Below are positions 34,962-43,479 of a stretch of 62,109 bases of DNA, one piece after another. The stretch comes from Brevinematales bacterium. Its GTDB lineage: Bacteria > Spirochaetota > Brevinematia > Brevinematales > GWF1-51-8. The stretch is from contig JABLXV010000028.1 in NCBI GenBank assembly GCA_013177895.1, forward strand, positions 1-62,109, read 5' to 3'. The notes below the pieces were generated by a model. It was not told the DNA's origin and ran no database searches. It worked only from the letters and a program-made list of their open reading frames with translations. The first letter of the stretch is position 1, and each line of letters begins with the position of its first letter. A program made the position numbers and the translations under genes.

Positions 34962-37145
34962 ATGGTGAAATATCGGGTTGCGGGTATCGGTCTGTTTTTA
35001 TTATTATCCTCCTGTTCGTTTGTGGAAGACCTGTTCCGACCGTCGGATATCGACCAGATGATCCGCGAGGAATGGGGAGATATCGTATTCAGTTCGGCGG
35101 GCTGCAATCCCACATTCTTCCTTTCCGGCACCAATCAGTCTGTAAGTATCGTCTGTAAAACATCGTCGAAGGAGCAGGTGCTCGAGGTCAAGGTGAACCT
35201 GTCGGAGCTGGGCGGAGGCGAGTTCAAGCTCAACCCCGACTATACCCGTACCGAATGGAATTCGCTGACCTTCGTCGCCCCGGGCAGTATGGGTATAAAG
35301 AATATATATCTGATTGCCCTGAACAGCAAGGGGATCGTCAAGACCAACAAGCTGTCCGTAACCGTATCCACCAATGAAAGCATCATCTATGTGTCCTCCC
35401 TGGGAAGCGATCAAAACATCGGGACATTGAAGGGCGCGCCGGTAAAATCGTTCGCCGCCGCTGTCAATCTGACAAAGTCGCTGGGAATCCCGGTGATCTA
35501 TATCGCGGGGGGAAATTACAGCGAGGTCTACAGCGCGCTCTATGTGAACCTGCGGCTCGAGGAATTGACGAATATTTCGATCTACGGCGGATGGAGCCCG
35601 GATTTTACCGCGCGGGATATTTCCGTATACCCGACGGTGATCGATAAGGTCAACAATCCCAATACCGGGATCGCGGTTATCAGGTGCGAAGGGATTTTGC
35701 TCGACGGGCTGACGGTAAAGGGATACGATGTCCCGGACGACCTATTGAATATGTTCCTGACACGCGGCGGGGGAATCCTCGCGAGGGAGTCCACGCTGAC
35801 GCTCCGTGATGTGAAGGTGATCGGATGCGAGGCGGTGGGAGGCGGCGGTATGCTGATTAACCAGTCCGCGGTGTTTATGACTAACGTGAAATTTATCAGC
35901 AACTCCGCGACGGTCGGCGGGGGAATCTATATATTCCAGTCCGATCCCCAGTTCGCGGGATGCGAATTCAAATATACTCTCGCGGGGGGCGCGATATTTG
36001 TCACGAACGAATCCAACCCGTATATCACAAACTGTTCCTTCAGCTATAACACCAGCGGAAACCCCGGCGGGGCGATCTGCTATGTGCAATCGTTCGTTAA
36101 TTTGTACGATTGCATGTTTGCGAATAATACCAGCGCCAAATCGGGAGGGGCGGTTTTCATGTATATTTGCTCAAACGGCGTGTTTTACGGGAATACGTTC
36201 GCGAATAACTACTGCCAGAATATCATTTTCTTATACGGCGGGGCTGTCGGAATGAAGGATTGCCCGTATCTGATCGAATTCTATCAGAATAATTTTTCCG
36301 GGAATACATGCGGTTCGGGGAGCGGTGGGGCGATTTCGGCTACGAACTGCCAGTCTTTAATAATAGCCGACAACTTCTTCTACGGGAATAATGCGGTGAA
36401 GGACAATGTCTATCATATGGGCGGCGCTCTGCATTTTATCTTCAGCAAGTATTCCGTCCTGCGGAACGGCTTTACCAATAACGGCGCTCTGAACTATAAC
36501 GCCAGTTTCTTCGGGGGAGCGTTCGGCGCGGAATACAGCAAGGGTCTGATTATGGGGAATACTCTCTACGGTAATCAGGTTACTTCTTATGGCGGCGCCC
36601 TCTATCTGAAATACTGTTCCAATTTTATCGTGAGCAATAAGATCATCAATAATAAAACAAGCTCATATGACGGCGGGGGTTTATGGGCGAATAGCTCGTT
36701 TCTAAAGATGCAGGAAAACCTATGGATCAGCAATTATTCGAGCGGGTACGGCGCTTACGGAGGCGGGGCATGCGCATTCCTGTCGTCCGTCACCACGAAT
36801 ATCGGGGATACCTTTATCGGGTGCTGGTCGGGCGGAGATGTCAGTTCCATCATTAAACTCGACGGGGCATGGGACTGGGTTCGCGGATGCACATTTATCT
36901 CGAACCTGTTCGTGCTCGATTACGGTCATTCATCGGTAAACGCCGGGATATTCGAGACGGGCGGATTTGGGAATACCAACACGATGGTCGCGAACGTTTT
37001 CGCGACCAATACGATGGATTTCCTGCTGGTTGACGCGCCGATGATGAGGTATATTACCAACAATAATGACTGGGTAAATATCAATAATCCGGGTCCGTTA
37101 AAAAATTACCCGAACAGCACGAATAACCGTGTGACGAACTGGTAG
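34962..37145 (+). CDS. lipoprotein with right-handed parallel beta-helix (Pmp/PbH1-like)
   Basis: The product has 727 residues with lipobox LLSSC. Residues ~50-140 form an Ig-like beta domain. Residues ~145-680 are a long series of short turns with Gly-Gly-(A/G)-(I/A/V)-containing rungs such as VGGGIYIFQ, LAGGAIFVT, PGGAICYV and SGGAVFMYI, spaced about 22-30 residues, interspersed with Asn-rich turns. This is typical of parallel beta-helix and chlamydial Pmp-like surface proteins; YVSSLGSDQNIGTLKGAPVK at the entry is the DUF1565-type start of such folds. Expected to be displayed on the cell surface as adhesin or polysaccharide-binding protein. The next gene, 10 bases downstream, is a paralogue. 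Confidence 0.75.
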   Translation: MVKYRVAGIGLFLLLSSCSFVEDLFRPSDIDQMIREEWGDIVFSSAGCNPTFFLSGTNQSVSIVCKTSSKEQVLEVKVNLSELGGGEFKLNPDYTRTEWNSLTFVAPGSMGIKNIYLIALNSKGIVKTNKLSVTVSTNESIIYVSSLGSDQNIGTLKGAPVKSFAAAVNLTKSLGIPVIYIAGGNYSEVYSALYVNLRLEELTNISIYGGWSPDFTARDISVYPTVIDKVNNPNTGIAVIRCEGILLDGLTVKGYDVPDDLLNMFLTRGGGILARESTLTLRDVKVIGCEAVGGGGMLINQSAVFMTNVKFISNSATVGGGIYIFQSDPQFAGCEFKYTLAGGAIFVTNESNPYITNCSFSYNTSGNPGGAICYVQSFVNLYDCMFANNTSAKSGGAVFMYICSNGVFYGNTFANNYCQNIIFLYGGAVGMKDCPYLIEFYQNNFSGNTCGSGSGGAISATNCQSLIIADNFFYGNNAVKDNVYHMGGALHFIFSKYSVLRNGFTNNGALNYNASFFGGAFGAEYSKGLIMGNTLYGNQVTSYGGALYLKYCSNFIVSNKIINNKTSSYDGGGLWANSSFLKMQENLWISNYSSGYGAYGGGACAFLSSVTTNIGDTFIGCWSGGDVSSIIKLDGAWDWVRGCTFISNLFVLDYGHSSVNAGIFETGGFGNTNTMVANVFATNTMDFLLVDAPMMRYITNNNDWVNINNPGPLKNYPNSTNNRVTNW

Positions 37146-37154
37146 GGGGCGAAA

Positions 37155-38879
37155 ATGAAAAAAATAATCATCTTTCTCATAGCGGCGGTATTTGTTTCGT
37201 GCGATATGTTCCATAATACCGATATCGGGAATATGCTCGAGGCGGCGCAGGGGACGATCGTTTTTAACTGGGCGGCGGTGAGCCCGGACCTGTACTCGGT
37301 GAAGACCTATACCAATCTCGTACTGACGGCGAAGGTCACCGGAACGGACGCGAAAATCGTATCGGTCGAGGCCGATCTAACCCCGGCCGGAATGGGGATC
37401 GTCAGTCTGGAACTATCTGGGGATGTCTGGTCGAATCAGGTATGGGTTAAATCGGTTACGCCCGGGAATTTTACGATTATCTTCAACGCGGTCAACGAGT
37501 ACGGGAAATCCGTGCAGTTCAGCAACTCTATCCGGGTATTCCAGAACGAAGCGATCTATGTCGCGGGGTGGGGCGACGATACCAACTCCGGGATAACCAA
37601 TACTTCGCCGGTGCGGACTATCCTGAAGGCTTCGCAGCTTTATGATCTGAACGGCGCCGGGGAAATCCGTGTCGCGACAGGGGTGTACGACGACAATATC
37701 AACAGCTGCTGCGTGCTGATGAAGGCGGGGATGATACTGCGCGGGGGGTATGACAATACGTTCCTGACTAATAACCCTGCGCTCTACCCGACGAAGCTCG
37801 ACGGGTTGCCCGGTAACGCGCTTCACGTGATAGCCGCGGTGGACGGCGGGAAATGTACATTGGACGGGCTGATTATCAGCAGGGGTATCGCTAACGACGA
37901 TTTCCTGTTCGGAAAGCACGGCGGGGGTATCCTTGCTCTGGGCACTGAAATGGTGATAAAAAACTGTATCATAGAAAGCAACTATGCGCTCCAATGCGGC
38001 GGCGGGATATATGTAATGAACGGGTCTGTCACTATCTCGAACACCTTATTCCGGGAGAATATCGCGGCGTCCCAGGGCGGCGCGTGTTTCCTGTACGATG
38101 TCGCCAGGGCGGATATCGACTATCTGCTGATCACGAATACCTACGCCGAGAGCGGCGGGGGGATATACGGCAAGAATGTCGCGTCGTTCACGATGGATAA
38201 TTCGATCATAGCAGATGTGACCTCCAAAAAATCCGGCGGAACTATCCATCTCGAAAACGGGTCGTTCGCTTTCGGTAATTCCATCTTTCATTCCGGGACG
38301 TTATTCAATGACTCGTTCAATCTGGATATCTACGGGGGGACGGCATTTTTCGCGAACGGAATTCTAAGTATGAAGAATTGTATCCTAAGTAATAATAATT
38401 CCAGCAACACTGTAAATTTCGTTTCAATTCGGAGCAGCGGGATTTATCTTTCCGCGATAACCAACTTTTCGATCATCCAATCGAAATTCTATAAAAACAC
38501 CTGCTATTCCTTCTACGGTTCGCAGGGCGGGGCTATTTTATTAGGCGGGCAATGCTGGGGGAAAATTATCAGCAACCGGATATCAATGAATTCGAACTCC
38601 GCGACTTATAATTACGGAGGCGCGGGAATCCAGTTTGATTATTCTATTACCCCGATGATTGTCGACTATAACATTTTCGAGGCGAATTACCCGGGGACTA
38701 TATACGAAGGGTATAGTACATCAGAACCTTCATCATTAAAGTTTAATAAATTTTTAAATACATCAATACTCTATTATGATTATAACGCAGGTGATATTAC
38801 ATCCATTTCCGCGCTCAATGCGTTGGATGAAAACGGGTATAATCCCGCCGGAAGCGTGTCCGGCAATACGACAAACTAA
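37155..38879 (+). CDS. second beta-helix lipoprotein, paralogue of the preceding gene
   Basis: The product has 574 residues. The signal ends at VSCDM (lipid Cys). An Ig-like domain (~35-135) precedes the helix entry IYVAGWGDDTNSGITNTSPV followed by rungs (GGGILALGTEM, CGGGIYVMNGSV, QGGACFLYDV, SGGGIYGKN, GGAILLGG). The same order, with 10 bases between them, shows that the two genes arose by duplication and are co-transcribed. GGGGGC precedes the ATG. The next gene begins 10 bases after it. Confidence 0.75.
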   Translation: MKKIIIFLIAAVFVSCDMFHNTDIGNMLEAAQGTIVFNWAAVSPDLYSVKTYTNLVLTAKVTGTDAKIVSVEADLTPAGMGIVSLELSGDVWSNQVWVKSVTPGNFTIIFNAVNEYGKSVQFSNSIRVFQNEAIYVAGWGDDTNSGITNTSPVRTILKASQLYDLNGAGEIRVATGVYDDNINSCCVLMKAGMILRGGYDNTFLTNNPALYPTKLDGLPGNALHVIAAVDGGKCTLDGLIISRGIANDDFLFGKHGGGILALGTEMVIKNCIIESNYALQCGGGIYVMNGSVTISNTLFRENIAASQGGACFLYDVARADIDYLLITNTYAESGGGIYGKNVASFTMDNSIIADVTSKKSGGTIHLENGSFAFGNSIFHSGTLFNDSFNLDIYGGTAFFANGILSMKNCILSNNNSSNTVNFVSIRSSGIYLSAITNFSIIQSKFYKNTCYSFYGSQGGAILLGGQCWGKIISNRISMNSNSATYNYGGAGIQFDYSITPMIVDYNIFEANYPGTIYEGYSTSEPSSLKFNKFLNTSILYYDYNAGDITSISALNALDENGYNPAGSVSGNTTN

Positions 38880-38889
38880 GGAGCCATCG

Positions 38890-40260
38890 ATGAAAAAGTC
38901 TTTATTATTAATTGTTGCTATTCTGGTGATGTCTATTTCGGCAGGATATTCCGCCCCGTCGGCGGTGAAAACCATGATCGGCGGGTTTGTCAACCTCGGG
39001 GACAAGAAGCAGGACAATATCGGCGAACTGACCGCGCGTTCTCTCTACAACCTATTCGCGAAGATTCCGGGGAGCGATCTGGTCGAACCCAAGGATTCGC
39101 TCGAACAGGCGAAAGCGAACGGCGTCCTCTCGATCACCAACGGGAAAGAGCTCAATCTCGCGATGAACAAACTCGCGCAGAAGGCGGGCGCGGGGCTGGT
39201 GGTGTTCGGTGTGTATAAAGTTTCGGGCGATAAACTGACGGTGACCGTGTTCGGTATCGATGTGGTTACCGCGGAGATCAAGTTCCAACGCGAATTTTCC
39301 GGCGCGGCGGGGATGGACGTATTCGATACGATCGACCGCATCACCGAGGAAATCGCGGGCGTCGTGCTCGGTAAAAAGATCGAGTTCGCGACGCTGACGA
39401 TCAGTATCAATACCGATAGCACGGAGTACAGGGTTTACCTCAACGGCAAGTTTATCGCGAAAGCGTCGAAAGCCCAGCCGTTCTCCGAAAAGGTGTTTGC
39501 CGGGGAGGATAACGAACTCACGATGGTGAACGCGGCCAATATGAAGGAAGTCTACCGCGAGATATTCGCGTTGAAAAAGGGCGATACGAAAAAAGTGGAT
39601 TATACCCCGTCGGGGAAAATAGTCGTCACCGTTCTGAACGTCAAGGAGCCCGTTCAACTCAAGTGGAACGGCGAGAAGGTATGGGACGTCCTGCAGGGCG
39701 AGCCGTTCCAGTTGCGTAATGTCGATATCACCAAGACCCATAAGCTGGAGGTCGTAAGCGCGAAGGGCGACGTGCTCGGCTCGATGAATATCGCGCTCGA
39801 GGAAGGGGAAAGCGCGATCGCGAATATCGACCTGGCTATCGGCCAGCGGAAATTCGGGATGGCCCTGAAGGGTCTCGAGGGCGGATTGTCGCTTTCGCTG
39901 GGTATCAATTATAAAATCACTCCCGAACTGAAGGCGGGATTGTTCTTCGGTATCATGTTCTACCCGACCGAGGTTTCTGTCGCCGGGGTGACCAGTTCGT
40001 CCATTAATAATCTCCTGAAGTTCGATCTTGAGGTCAGTTACTATTTCCTGCGTTTACAGGATTTCCCGTTATCTCTCGCCGGGACCGTATTCGGCACGGG
40101 ATTCCTCACGACCAGCGCGGGTTCGTCGTTCGCGATATCCCCCGGGATAGGGCTGAAGACCGATATCGCGAATTTCTTCATCGACCTCAAGGCGCGGTAC
40201 TCGTTTGTCGACAGTAAAATCCACCCGATGCTGGGGGTGGGGATTTCCCTCGATTTTTAG
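38890..40260 (+). CDS. periplasmic CsgG-like plus PEGA-like domains with C-terminal outer-membrane barrel
   Basis: The ATG at 38890 has AAGGAG at ideal spacing and starts a signal peptide (MKKSLLLIVAILVMSISAG), so I prefer it to an in-frame start further upstream inside the previous gene. The 456-residue product has an N-domain (25-180) like CsgG/TolB proteins (NIGELTARSLYNLFAKIPGS), two PEGA-like beta repeats (~185-325; STEYRVYLNGKFIAKASKAQ), and a barrel-like end (~330-456) finishing GISLDF. It is the third gene of the beta-helix operon and could anchor or help export its partners. The protein at 11896 shares the general plan. Confidence 0.6.
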   Translation: MKKSLLLIVAILVMSISAGYSAPSAVKTMIGGFVNLGDKKQDNIGELTARSLYNLFAKIPGSDLVEPKDSLEQAKANGVLSITNGKELNLAMNKLAQKAGAGLVVFGVYKVSGDKLTVTVFGIDVVTAEIKFQREFSGAAGMDVFDTIDRITEEIAGVVLGKKIEFATLTISINTDSTEYRVYLNGKFIAKASKAQPFSEKVFAGEDNELTMVNAANMKEVYREIFALKKGDTKKVDYTPSGKIVVTVLNVKEPVQLKWNGEKVWDVLQGEPFQLRNVDITKTHKLEVVSAKGDVLGSMNIALEEGESAIANIDLAIGQRKFGMALKGLEGGLSLSLGINYKITPELKAGLFFGIMFYPTEVSVAGVTSSSINNLLKFDLEVSYYFLRLQDFPLSLAGTVFGTGFLTTSAGSSFAISPGIGLKTDIANFFIDLKARYSFVDSKIHPMLGVGISLDF

Positions 40261-40335
40261 GGGAGGATTCTCTTTACATCTTAGGCCGGCGGATTTATAA
40301 TATACCGTTCAATTTCGGGGGGATCCGGAGGCCTA

Positions 40336-41373
40336 ATGAAAAAGTCGCAGCAAAAACTGGTGATCAACCTTGTACTCCTTTTCGGGGCTTTGTTGATTCT
40401 CGGCGGGTTCTACCTGTTCTTCGTACAACCCTCGAACCTGAAGAAAAAGGATTGGGGTAAGGTACTGCTCTTGTCCGGCGTCACGAAAAGCGATATCAGC
40501 GCCCTCGACATCATGTTCACCCAACTTTCCAACACATTCGGGGTAGCGTTAACCAGGTTGTCTAACGGGTGGAATGTCAGCCATCCCTATAAAACCCTGG
40601 CGTATTCCGCCGAGGTCGAGAAGCTGATCGACGATCTGATGGCCGCGAAAAGCGACGATATGCTGACGAATGTGACTCCCGATCAGATCAGGGAGTTCGG
40701 TTTCGACCAGCCGATCGACGTGATCGACGTGTATCTCGCGAACGGCAAGAAGGTCAATATCATCAACGGCGGTTTCGCGCCGGTCGATAACTATTATTAT
40801 ACGATGCTCAATCACGACTCGAATAATATCTACATCGTCTATGCATATATGTTTTCCTCGTCGGAGCGTTACGCGGATATCTATATCCAGCGGAATATCT
40901 TCTCGCTCAAGGCCACCGCGGTGACCAATATCACGATCAAGGCGATGGACGGGAAGGAGTACCGTCTCGGCTATACCGCCAACCAGTGGACGCTGTATCA
41001 GCCGAAGAAAATGGACGTCGATAACTACGCGGTTCAGCGGAAAATCCTCGAGTTTACCGCCTTACCGCTCGTGCAGTTCGCGGCCTACGAACGTACCCCG
41101 GAACTGATCAAGCAGTACGGCCTCGATAAGCCGAAGTACCTGGTAAAGATGGTATCGTCGTTACCGGAAGACGGGACGAAGTGGGTCTATATCAGCGGGA
41201 TGACCAACGGCAACATGCATTACGCGTATACGCCGTCCCTGCCGGGGATTATCTATATCAATCACGCCGACCTTCTCTCGAAGTTCATTCTCACCCCGGA
41301 GACGTTCCTGATACCGGTGAATCCCGAGACGAATGTGAATACGAATAAGCTCGAAATACTTCAAGTGCAGTAA
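40336..41373 (+). CDS. DUF4340 membrane-anchored protein
   Basis: The product has 345 residues: one N-terminal membrane helix (about 9-29) and two repeats of the DUF4340 beta-alpha domain. The family hallmark is visible in SNGWNVSHPYKTLAYSAEVE and EFGFDQPIDVIDVYLANGKK, and again in TANQWTLYQPKKMDVDNYAV and QYGLDKPKYLVKMVSS. In known genomes DUF4340 proteins often lie beside gliding/ABC-type auxiliary genes; that partner is absent here. GGAGG lies before the ATG. The following gene starts 1 base after its stop, so both are translated together. Confidence 0.85.
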   Translation: MKKSQQKLVINLVLLFGALLILGGFYLFFVQPSNLKKKDWGKVLLLSGVTKSDISALDIMFTQLSNTFGVALTRLSNGWNVSHPYKTLAYSAEVEKLIDDLMAAKSDDMLTNVTPDQIREFGFDQPIDVIDVYLANGKKVNIINGGFAPVDNYYYTMLNHDSNNIYIVYAYMFSSSERYADIYIQRNIFSLKATAVTNITIKAMDGKEYRLGYTANQWTLYQPKKMDVDNYAVQRKILEFTALPLVQFAAYERTPELIKQYGLDKPKYLVKMVSSLPEDGTKWVYISGMTNGNMHYAYTPSLPGIIYINHADLLSKFILTPETFLIPVNPETNVNTNKLEILQVQ

Positions 41374-41374
41374 T

Positions 41375-41968
41375 ATGGAAATAGAGTTAGCGCGGAAACT
41401 GCTATCCTTCTTCTTCAAAGCCCCGCTGGTAAACGCCCTCCTCGTGTTCGAGGATAACGAGTATTTCGGGGTGGTGTTCAAACGCGATATCGAGATGGGC
41501 CTCCGCGAGGGGACGTTCCGGCTATTCGAGAATATCAGCGCTATCAGCGCGCAGGAACTTACGACCGTACTGTTCGCCCAGCAGGTATCGTCCGACACGG
41601 TGATTCCCGTGATCGACAAGGTCGGCAACCTCAATAAAATCATCTCCTACGAGGAGTTCGAAAGCCACTTCCATTTCGACCGTTTTATCGTGGATTTTTC
41701 GGTCGCTCCCGTGATCGACAGTCTCGATACCCCCATTATGGTGACCAATCACTTCAAGCGAATCCTGTATATGAACCGCGGCGCTTATGAGATCGCGGAG
41801 AAGGATTTTACCGGGTGGAATATCAGCAGTCTCTTGAAACAGTTCGAGATTGAAATATCCGGCGATAAGATGCTCGTGACCGCGGGCGGGATGACCTACC
41901 AGCTCCATATCCATTTCGCGATGGCGGAAAATTTCTCCTACCACGTCTATCAATTCATCCCGGTGTAA
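41375..41968 (+). CDS. protein with CBS-like and PAS-like segments
   Basis: The product has 197 residues and no signal or membrane segment. The first ~105 residues include SSDTVIPVIDKVGNLNKIIS, which follows the pattern of a CBS motif. From ~112 the chain resembles a PAS domain (IDSLDTPIMVTNHFKRILYM, then NRGAYEIAEKDFTGWNISSL), the small-molecule or redox sensing fold. No output domain (kinase, GGDEF, HTH) is attached, so it may sense a ligand and act on a partner protein. It starts 1 base after the DUF4340 gene. Confidence 0.55.
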   Translation: MEIELARKLLSFFFKAPLVNALLVFEDNEYFGVVFKRDIEMGLREGTFRLFENISAISAQELTTVLFAQQVSSDTVIPVIDKVGNLNKIISYEEFESHFHFDRFIVDFSVAPVIDSLDTPIMVTNHFKRILYMNRGAYEIAEKDFTGWNISSLLKQFEIEISGDKMLVTAGGMTYQLHIHFAMAENFSYHVYQFIPV

Positions 41969-42110
41969 AATATCAAATTGTCAGGAATTTTCATTTCGCG
42001 AGGACAAGCTCGATGACCGGGCTGAATGTTTTACCCCAATTTAGTACGGATGCCACGGATTTCACGGGTTGGCGCAGATTATTTCCATAATCGTTATTTC
42101 ACCTTCGATG

Positions 42111-42374
42111 TTATTTTTCTGAGTATTCACTCAAACCGTGTTCGAATTCTAAAAGAAATTCGTGGATCGGAATATCTAGAGCTTTCAGAATGTTTCGAAA
42201 TTCAATGAAATCCAGTCGTCTTTCAAACGTTTCATATTTACTAACGTAGGTTTGGTCAATTCCGAGCAATTCACCTAATTCGGTTTGTGTTACATTTTTG
42301 CTGATCCGGTATTCCTTTAGTAATGAGATGAAATACCGGTATTCGGGATTAAAAATAGTTTTTCTATATGACAT
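42111..42374 (-). CDS. XRE-family helix-turn-helix regulator
   Basis: The product has 87 residues. A Cro/C1-type HTH fills residues ~15-72 (KNVTQTELGELLGIDQTYVS, then KYETFERRLDFIEF), the recognition helix being IDQTYVSKY. The gene is AT-rich compared with its surroundings and divergent from an AT-rich lipoprotein gene. Its start is only 6 bases from a TATAAT on its own strand (complement of 42381-42386), so its mRNA may be leaderless. The palindrome at 42401-42419, between the two genes, is the obvious binding site, making this protein the likely repressor of the lipoprotein and perhaps of itself. Confidence 0.85.
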   Translation of the reverse strand: MSYRKTIFNPEYRYFISLLKEYRISKNVTQTELGELLGIDQTYVSKYETFERRLDFIEFRNILKALDIPIHEFLLEFEHGLSEYSEK

Positions 42375-42393
42375 GAAACTATTATAAAGACAC

Positions 42394-42422
42394 TTGACAA
42401 ATATGCGATAATCGCATATAAT
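42394..42422 (+). promoter_or_regulatory. consensus sigma-70 promoter with 17-bp spacer
   Basis: TTGACA (42394-42399) and TATAAT (42417-42422) are both perfect consensus hexamers, exactly 17 bp apart. Transcription would start near 42430 and reach the lipoprotein start at 42456 via GGAGG (42446-42450). A promoter this strong normally needs a repressor. Confidence 0.9.
42401..42419. promoter_or_regulatory. palindromic operator inside the promoter spacer
   Basis: ATATGCGAT and ATCGCATAT form a perfect inverted repeat around one central A. It fills almost the whole spacer and touches the -10 box, so protein bound here would exclude RNA polymerase. The divergent XRE gene is the natural candidate for the binding protein. 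Confidence 0.85.
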
Positions 42423-42455
42423 AACGAGTGAAAAATCATTATTTTGGAGGTTAAT

Positions 42456-43403
42456 ATGAAGACCGGGATTAGATGTTTTAGTGTTTTAGTGTTATTTAGT
42501 ATTGGTATGTTATCTGGTTGTGCGTCAACCTCAATGAAAATGGTAAAAGGTCAGTATTATCCGGCTAAGCCTAAATGTGCGCTAGTTTATATGGGAATTG
42601 GATGTTATCGTTCTTCCTATTATGGAAGTCAATTTAAAATCAAAGATATTGAGAATTCTTTTAATAAAAGTGTAAAAGAATTCCCGATAGAACGATTGAT
42701 TAAAGCAATAAACATTCAAAACCCTAACTCGGCAATTATTTCAAATTATCAATGGGATAACAATAACTTTGAGAATGGTTACGATTCTGATGCTCTTTCG
42801 GATTATATTATATATCAACCAATAGTAGCAAGTAAAGAACTTGTAATAGGGGGAAGTTATTCGAAGGGTCATTCGGATGGTTATGATACAGGTGTGCATT
42901 ATAGTTTATCATCAAACGCCATAAAAAACTACTTAGATAAAAATGGGTATGATATAGCAATTTTTTGTTTTGTGGATATAATTGGTCCATGGAAGATGCA
43001 TGGGAGTTACGTTACTGTTGAGGTGGATCAGTGGGAAGCTAGAATTAGATTGATTGCAATTGACAATAATTCTTTAATTGTTGGTGTTGCTGGAGTACAG
43101 CGAGGAAAGGCACTTAATAATATTGGTTACGGTCTTTTCTTCAATGAATTTACTGGGAGTTCGATATATTCGAAAAATTATGGTAACTTGTTTACTTCAT
43201 TTTATTCGTTTCTTGATCAGGGGAAACTAAAGTTTGATAAAGTTTACAAAGAAAATGCTTTTGCTGCATGGAAAACTAATTCTATAGAAGGAGGAATTGA
43301 CCTAAAAATTTATAAATCTGACGATTTAATTTCTAACGAAAACATGAGTGTAAATATGGATTATATAAGTTATTATTTAAGTTCAATAATTGACTTTAAA
43401 TAA
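42456..43403 (+). CDS. AT-rich lipoprotein of unknown function, under XRE control
   Basis: The ATG at 42456 follows GGAGG by 5 bases; an upstream TTG is not needed. The product has 315 residues with lipobox GMLSGC. I recognise no domain. The chain is rich in Ser, Asn, Tyr and Lys; blocks such as SDYIIYQPIVASKELVIGGS and YDIAIFCFVDIIGPWKMHGS look like alternating beta strands. Codon use is strongly AT-biased against the neighbouring GC-richer genes, a sign of recent transfer. With the divergent regulator, promoter and operator it forms a self-contained two-gene cassette. Function open: surface exclusion, phage receptor masking and stress lipoproteins are all compatible. Confidence 0.7.
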   Translation: MKTGIRCFSVLVLFSIGMLSGCASTSMKMVKGQYYPAKPKCALVYMGIGCYRSSYYGSQFKIKDIENSFNKSVKEFPIERLIKAINIQNPNSAIISNYQWDNNNFENGYDSDALSDYIIYQPIVASKELVIGGSYSKGHSDGYDTGVHYSLSSNAIKNYLDKNGYDIAIFCFVDIIGPWKMHGSYVTVEVDQWEARIRLIAIDNNSLIVGVAGVQRGKALNNIGYGLFFNEFTGSSIYSKNYGNLFTSFYSFLDQGKLKFDKVYKENAFAAWKTNSIEGGIDLKIYKSDDLISNENMSVNMDYISYYLSSIIDFK

Positions 43404-43427
43404 TATATTTACTTTCATTATTCAATA

Positions 43428-43462
43428 AAAGCCGGAGACACATCGCGTATCCCCGGCTGTTT
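43428..43462 (-). terminator. intrinsic terminator of the glycoside hydrolase gene
   Basis: AGCCGG-A-GA (43430-43438) pairs with TC-C-CCGGCT (43450-43458) with one mismatch; on the minus strand TTTTATTGAA follows. It lies about 20 bases past the stop of the minus-strand gene at 43480. Confidence 0.65.
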
Positions 43463-43479
43463 ATTTCACAAGTTGCTTC

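Noticed and set aside
35902-36700. Tandem DNA repeat in the beta-helix gene
   Set aside because: The periodicity is at protein level (Gly-Gly rungs); the DNA units are too diverged for a tandem repeat.
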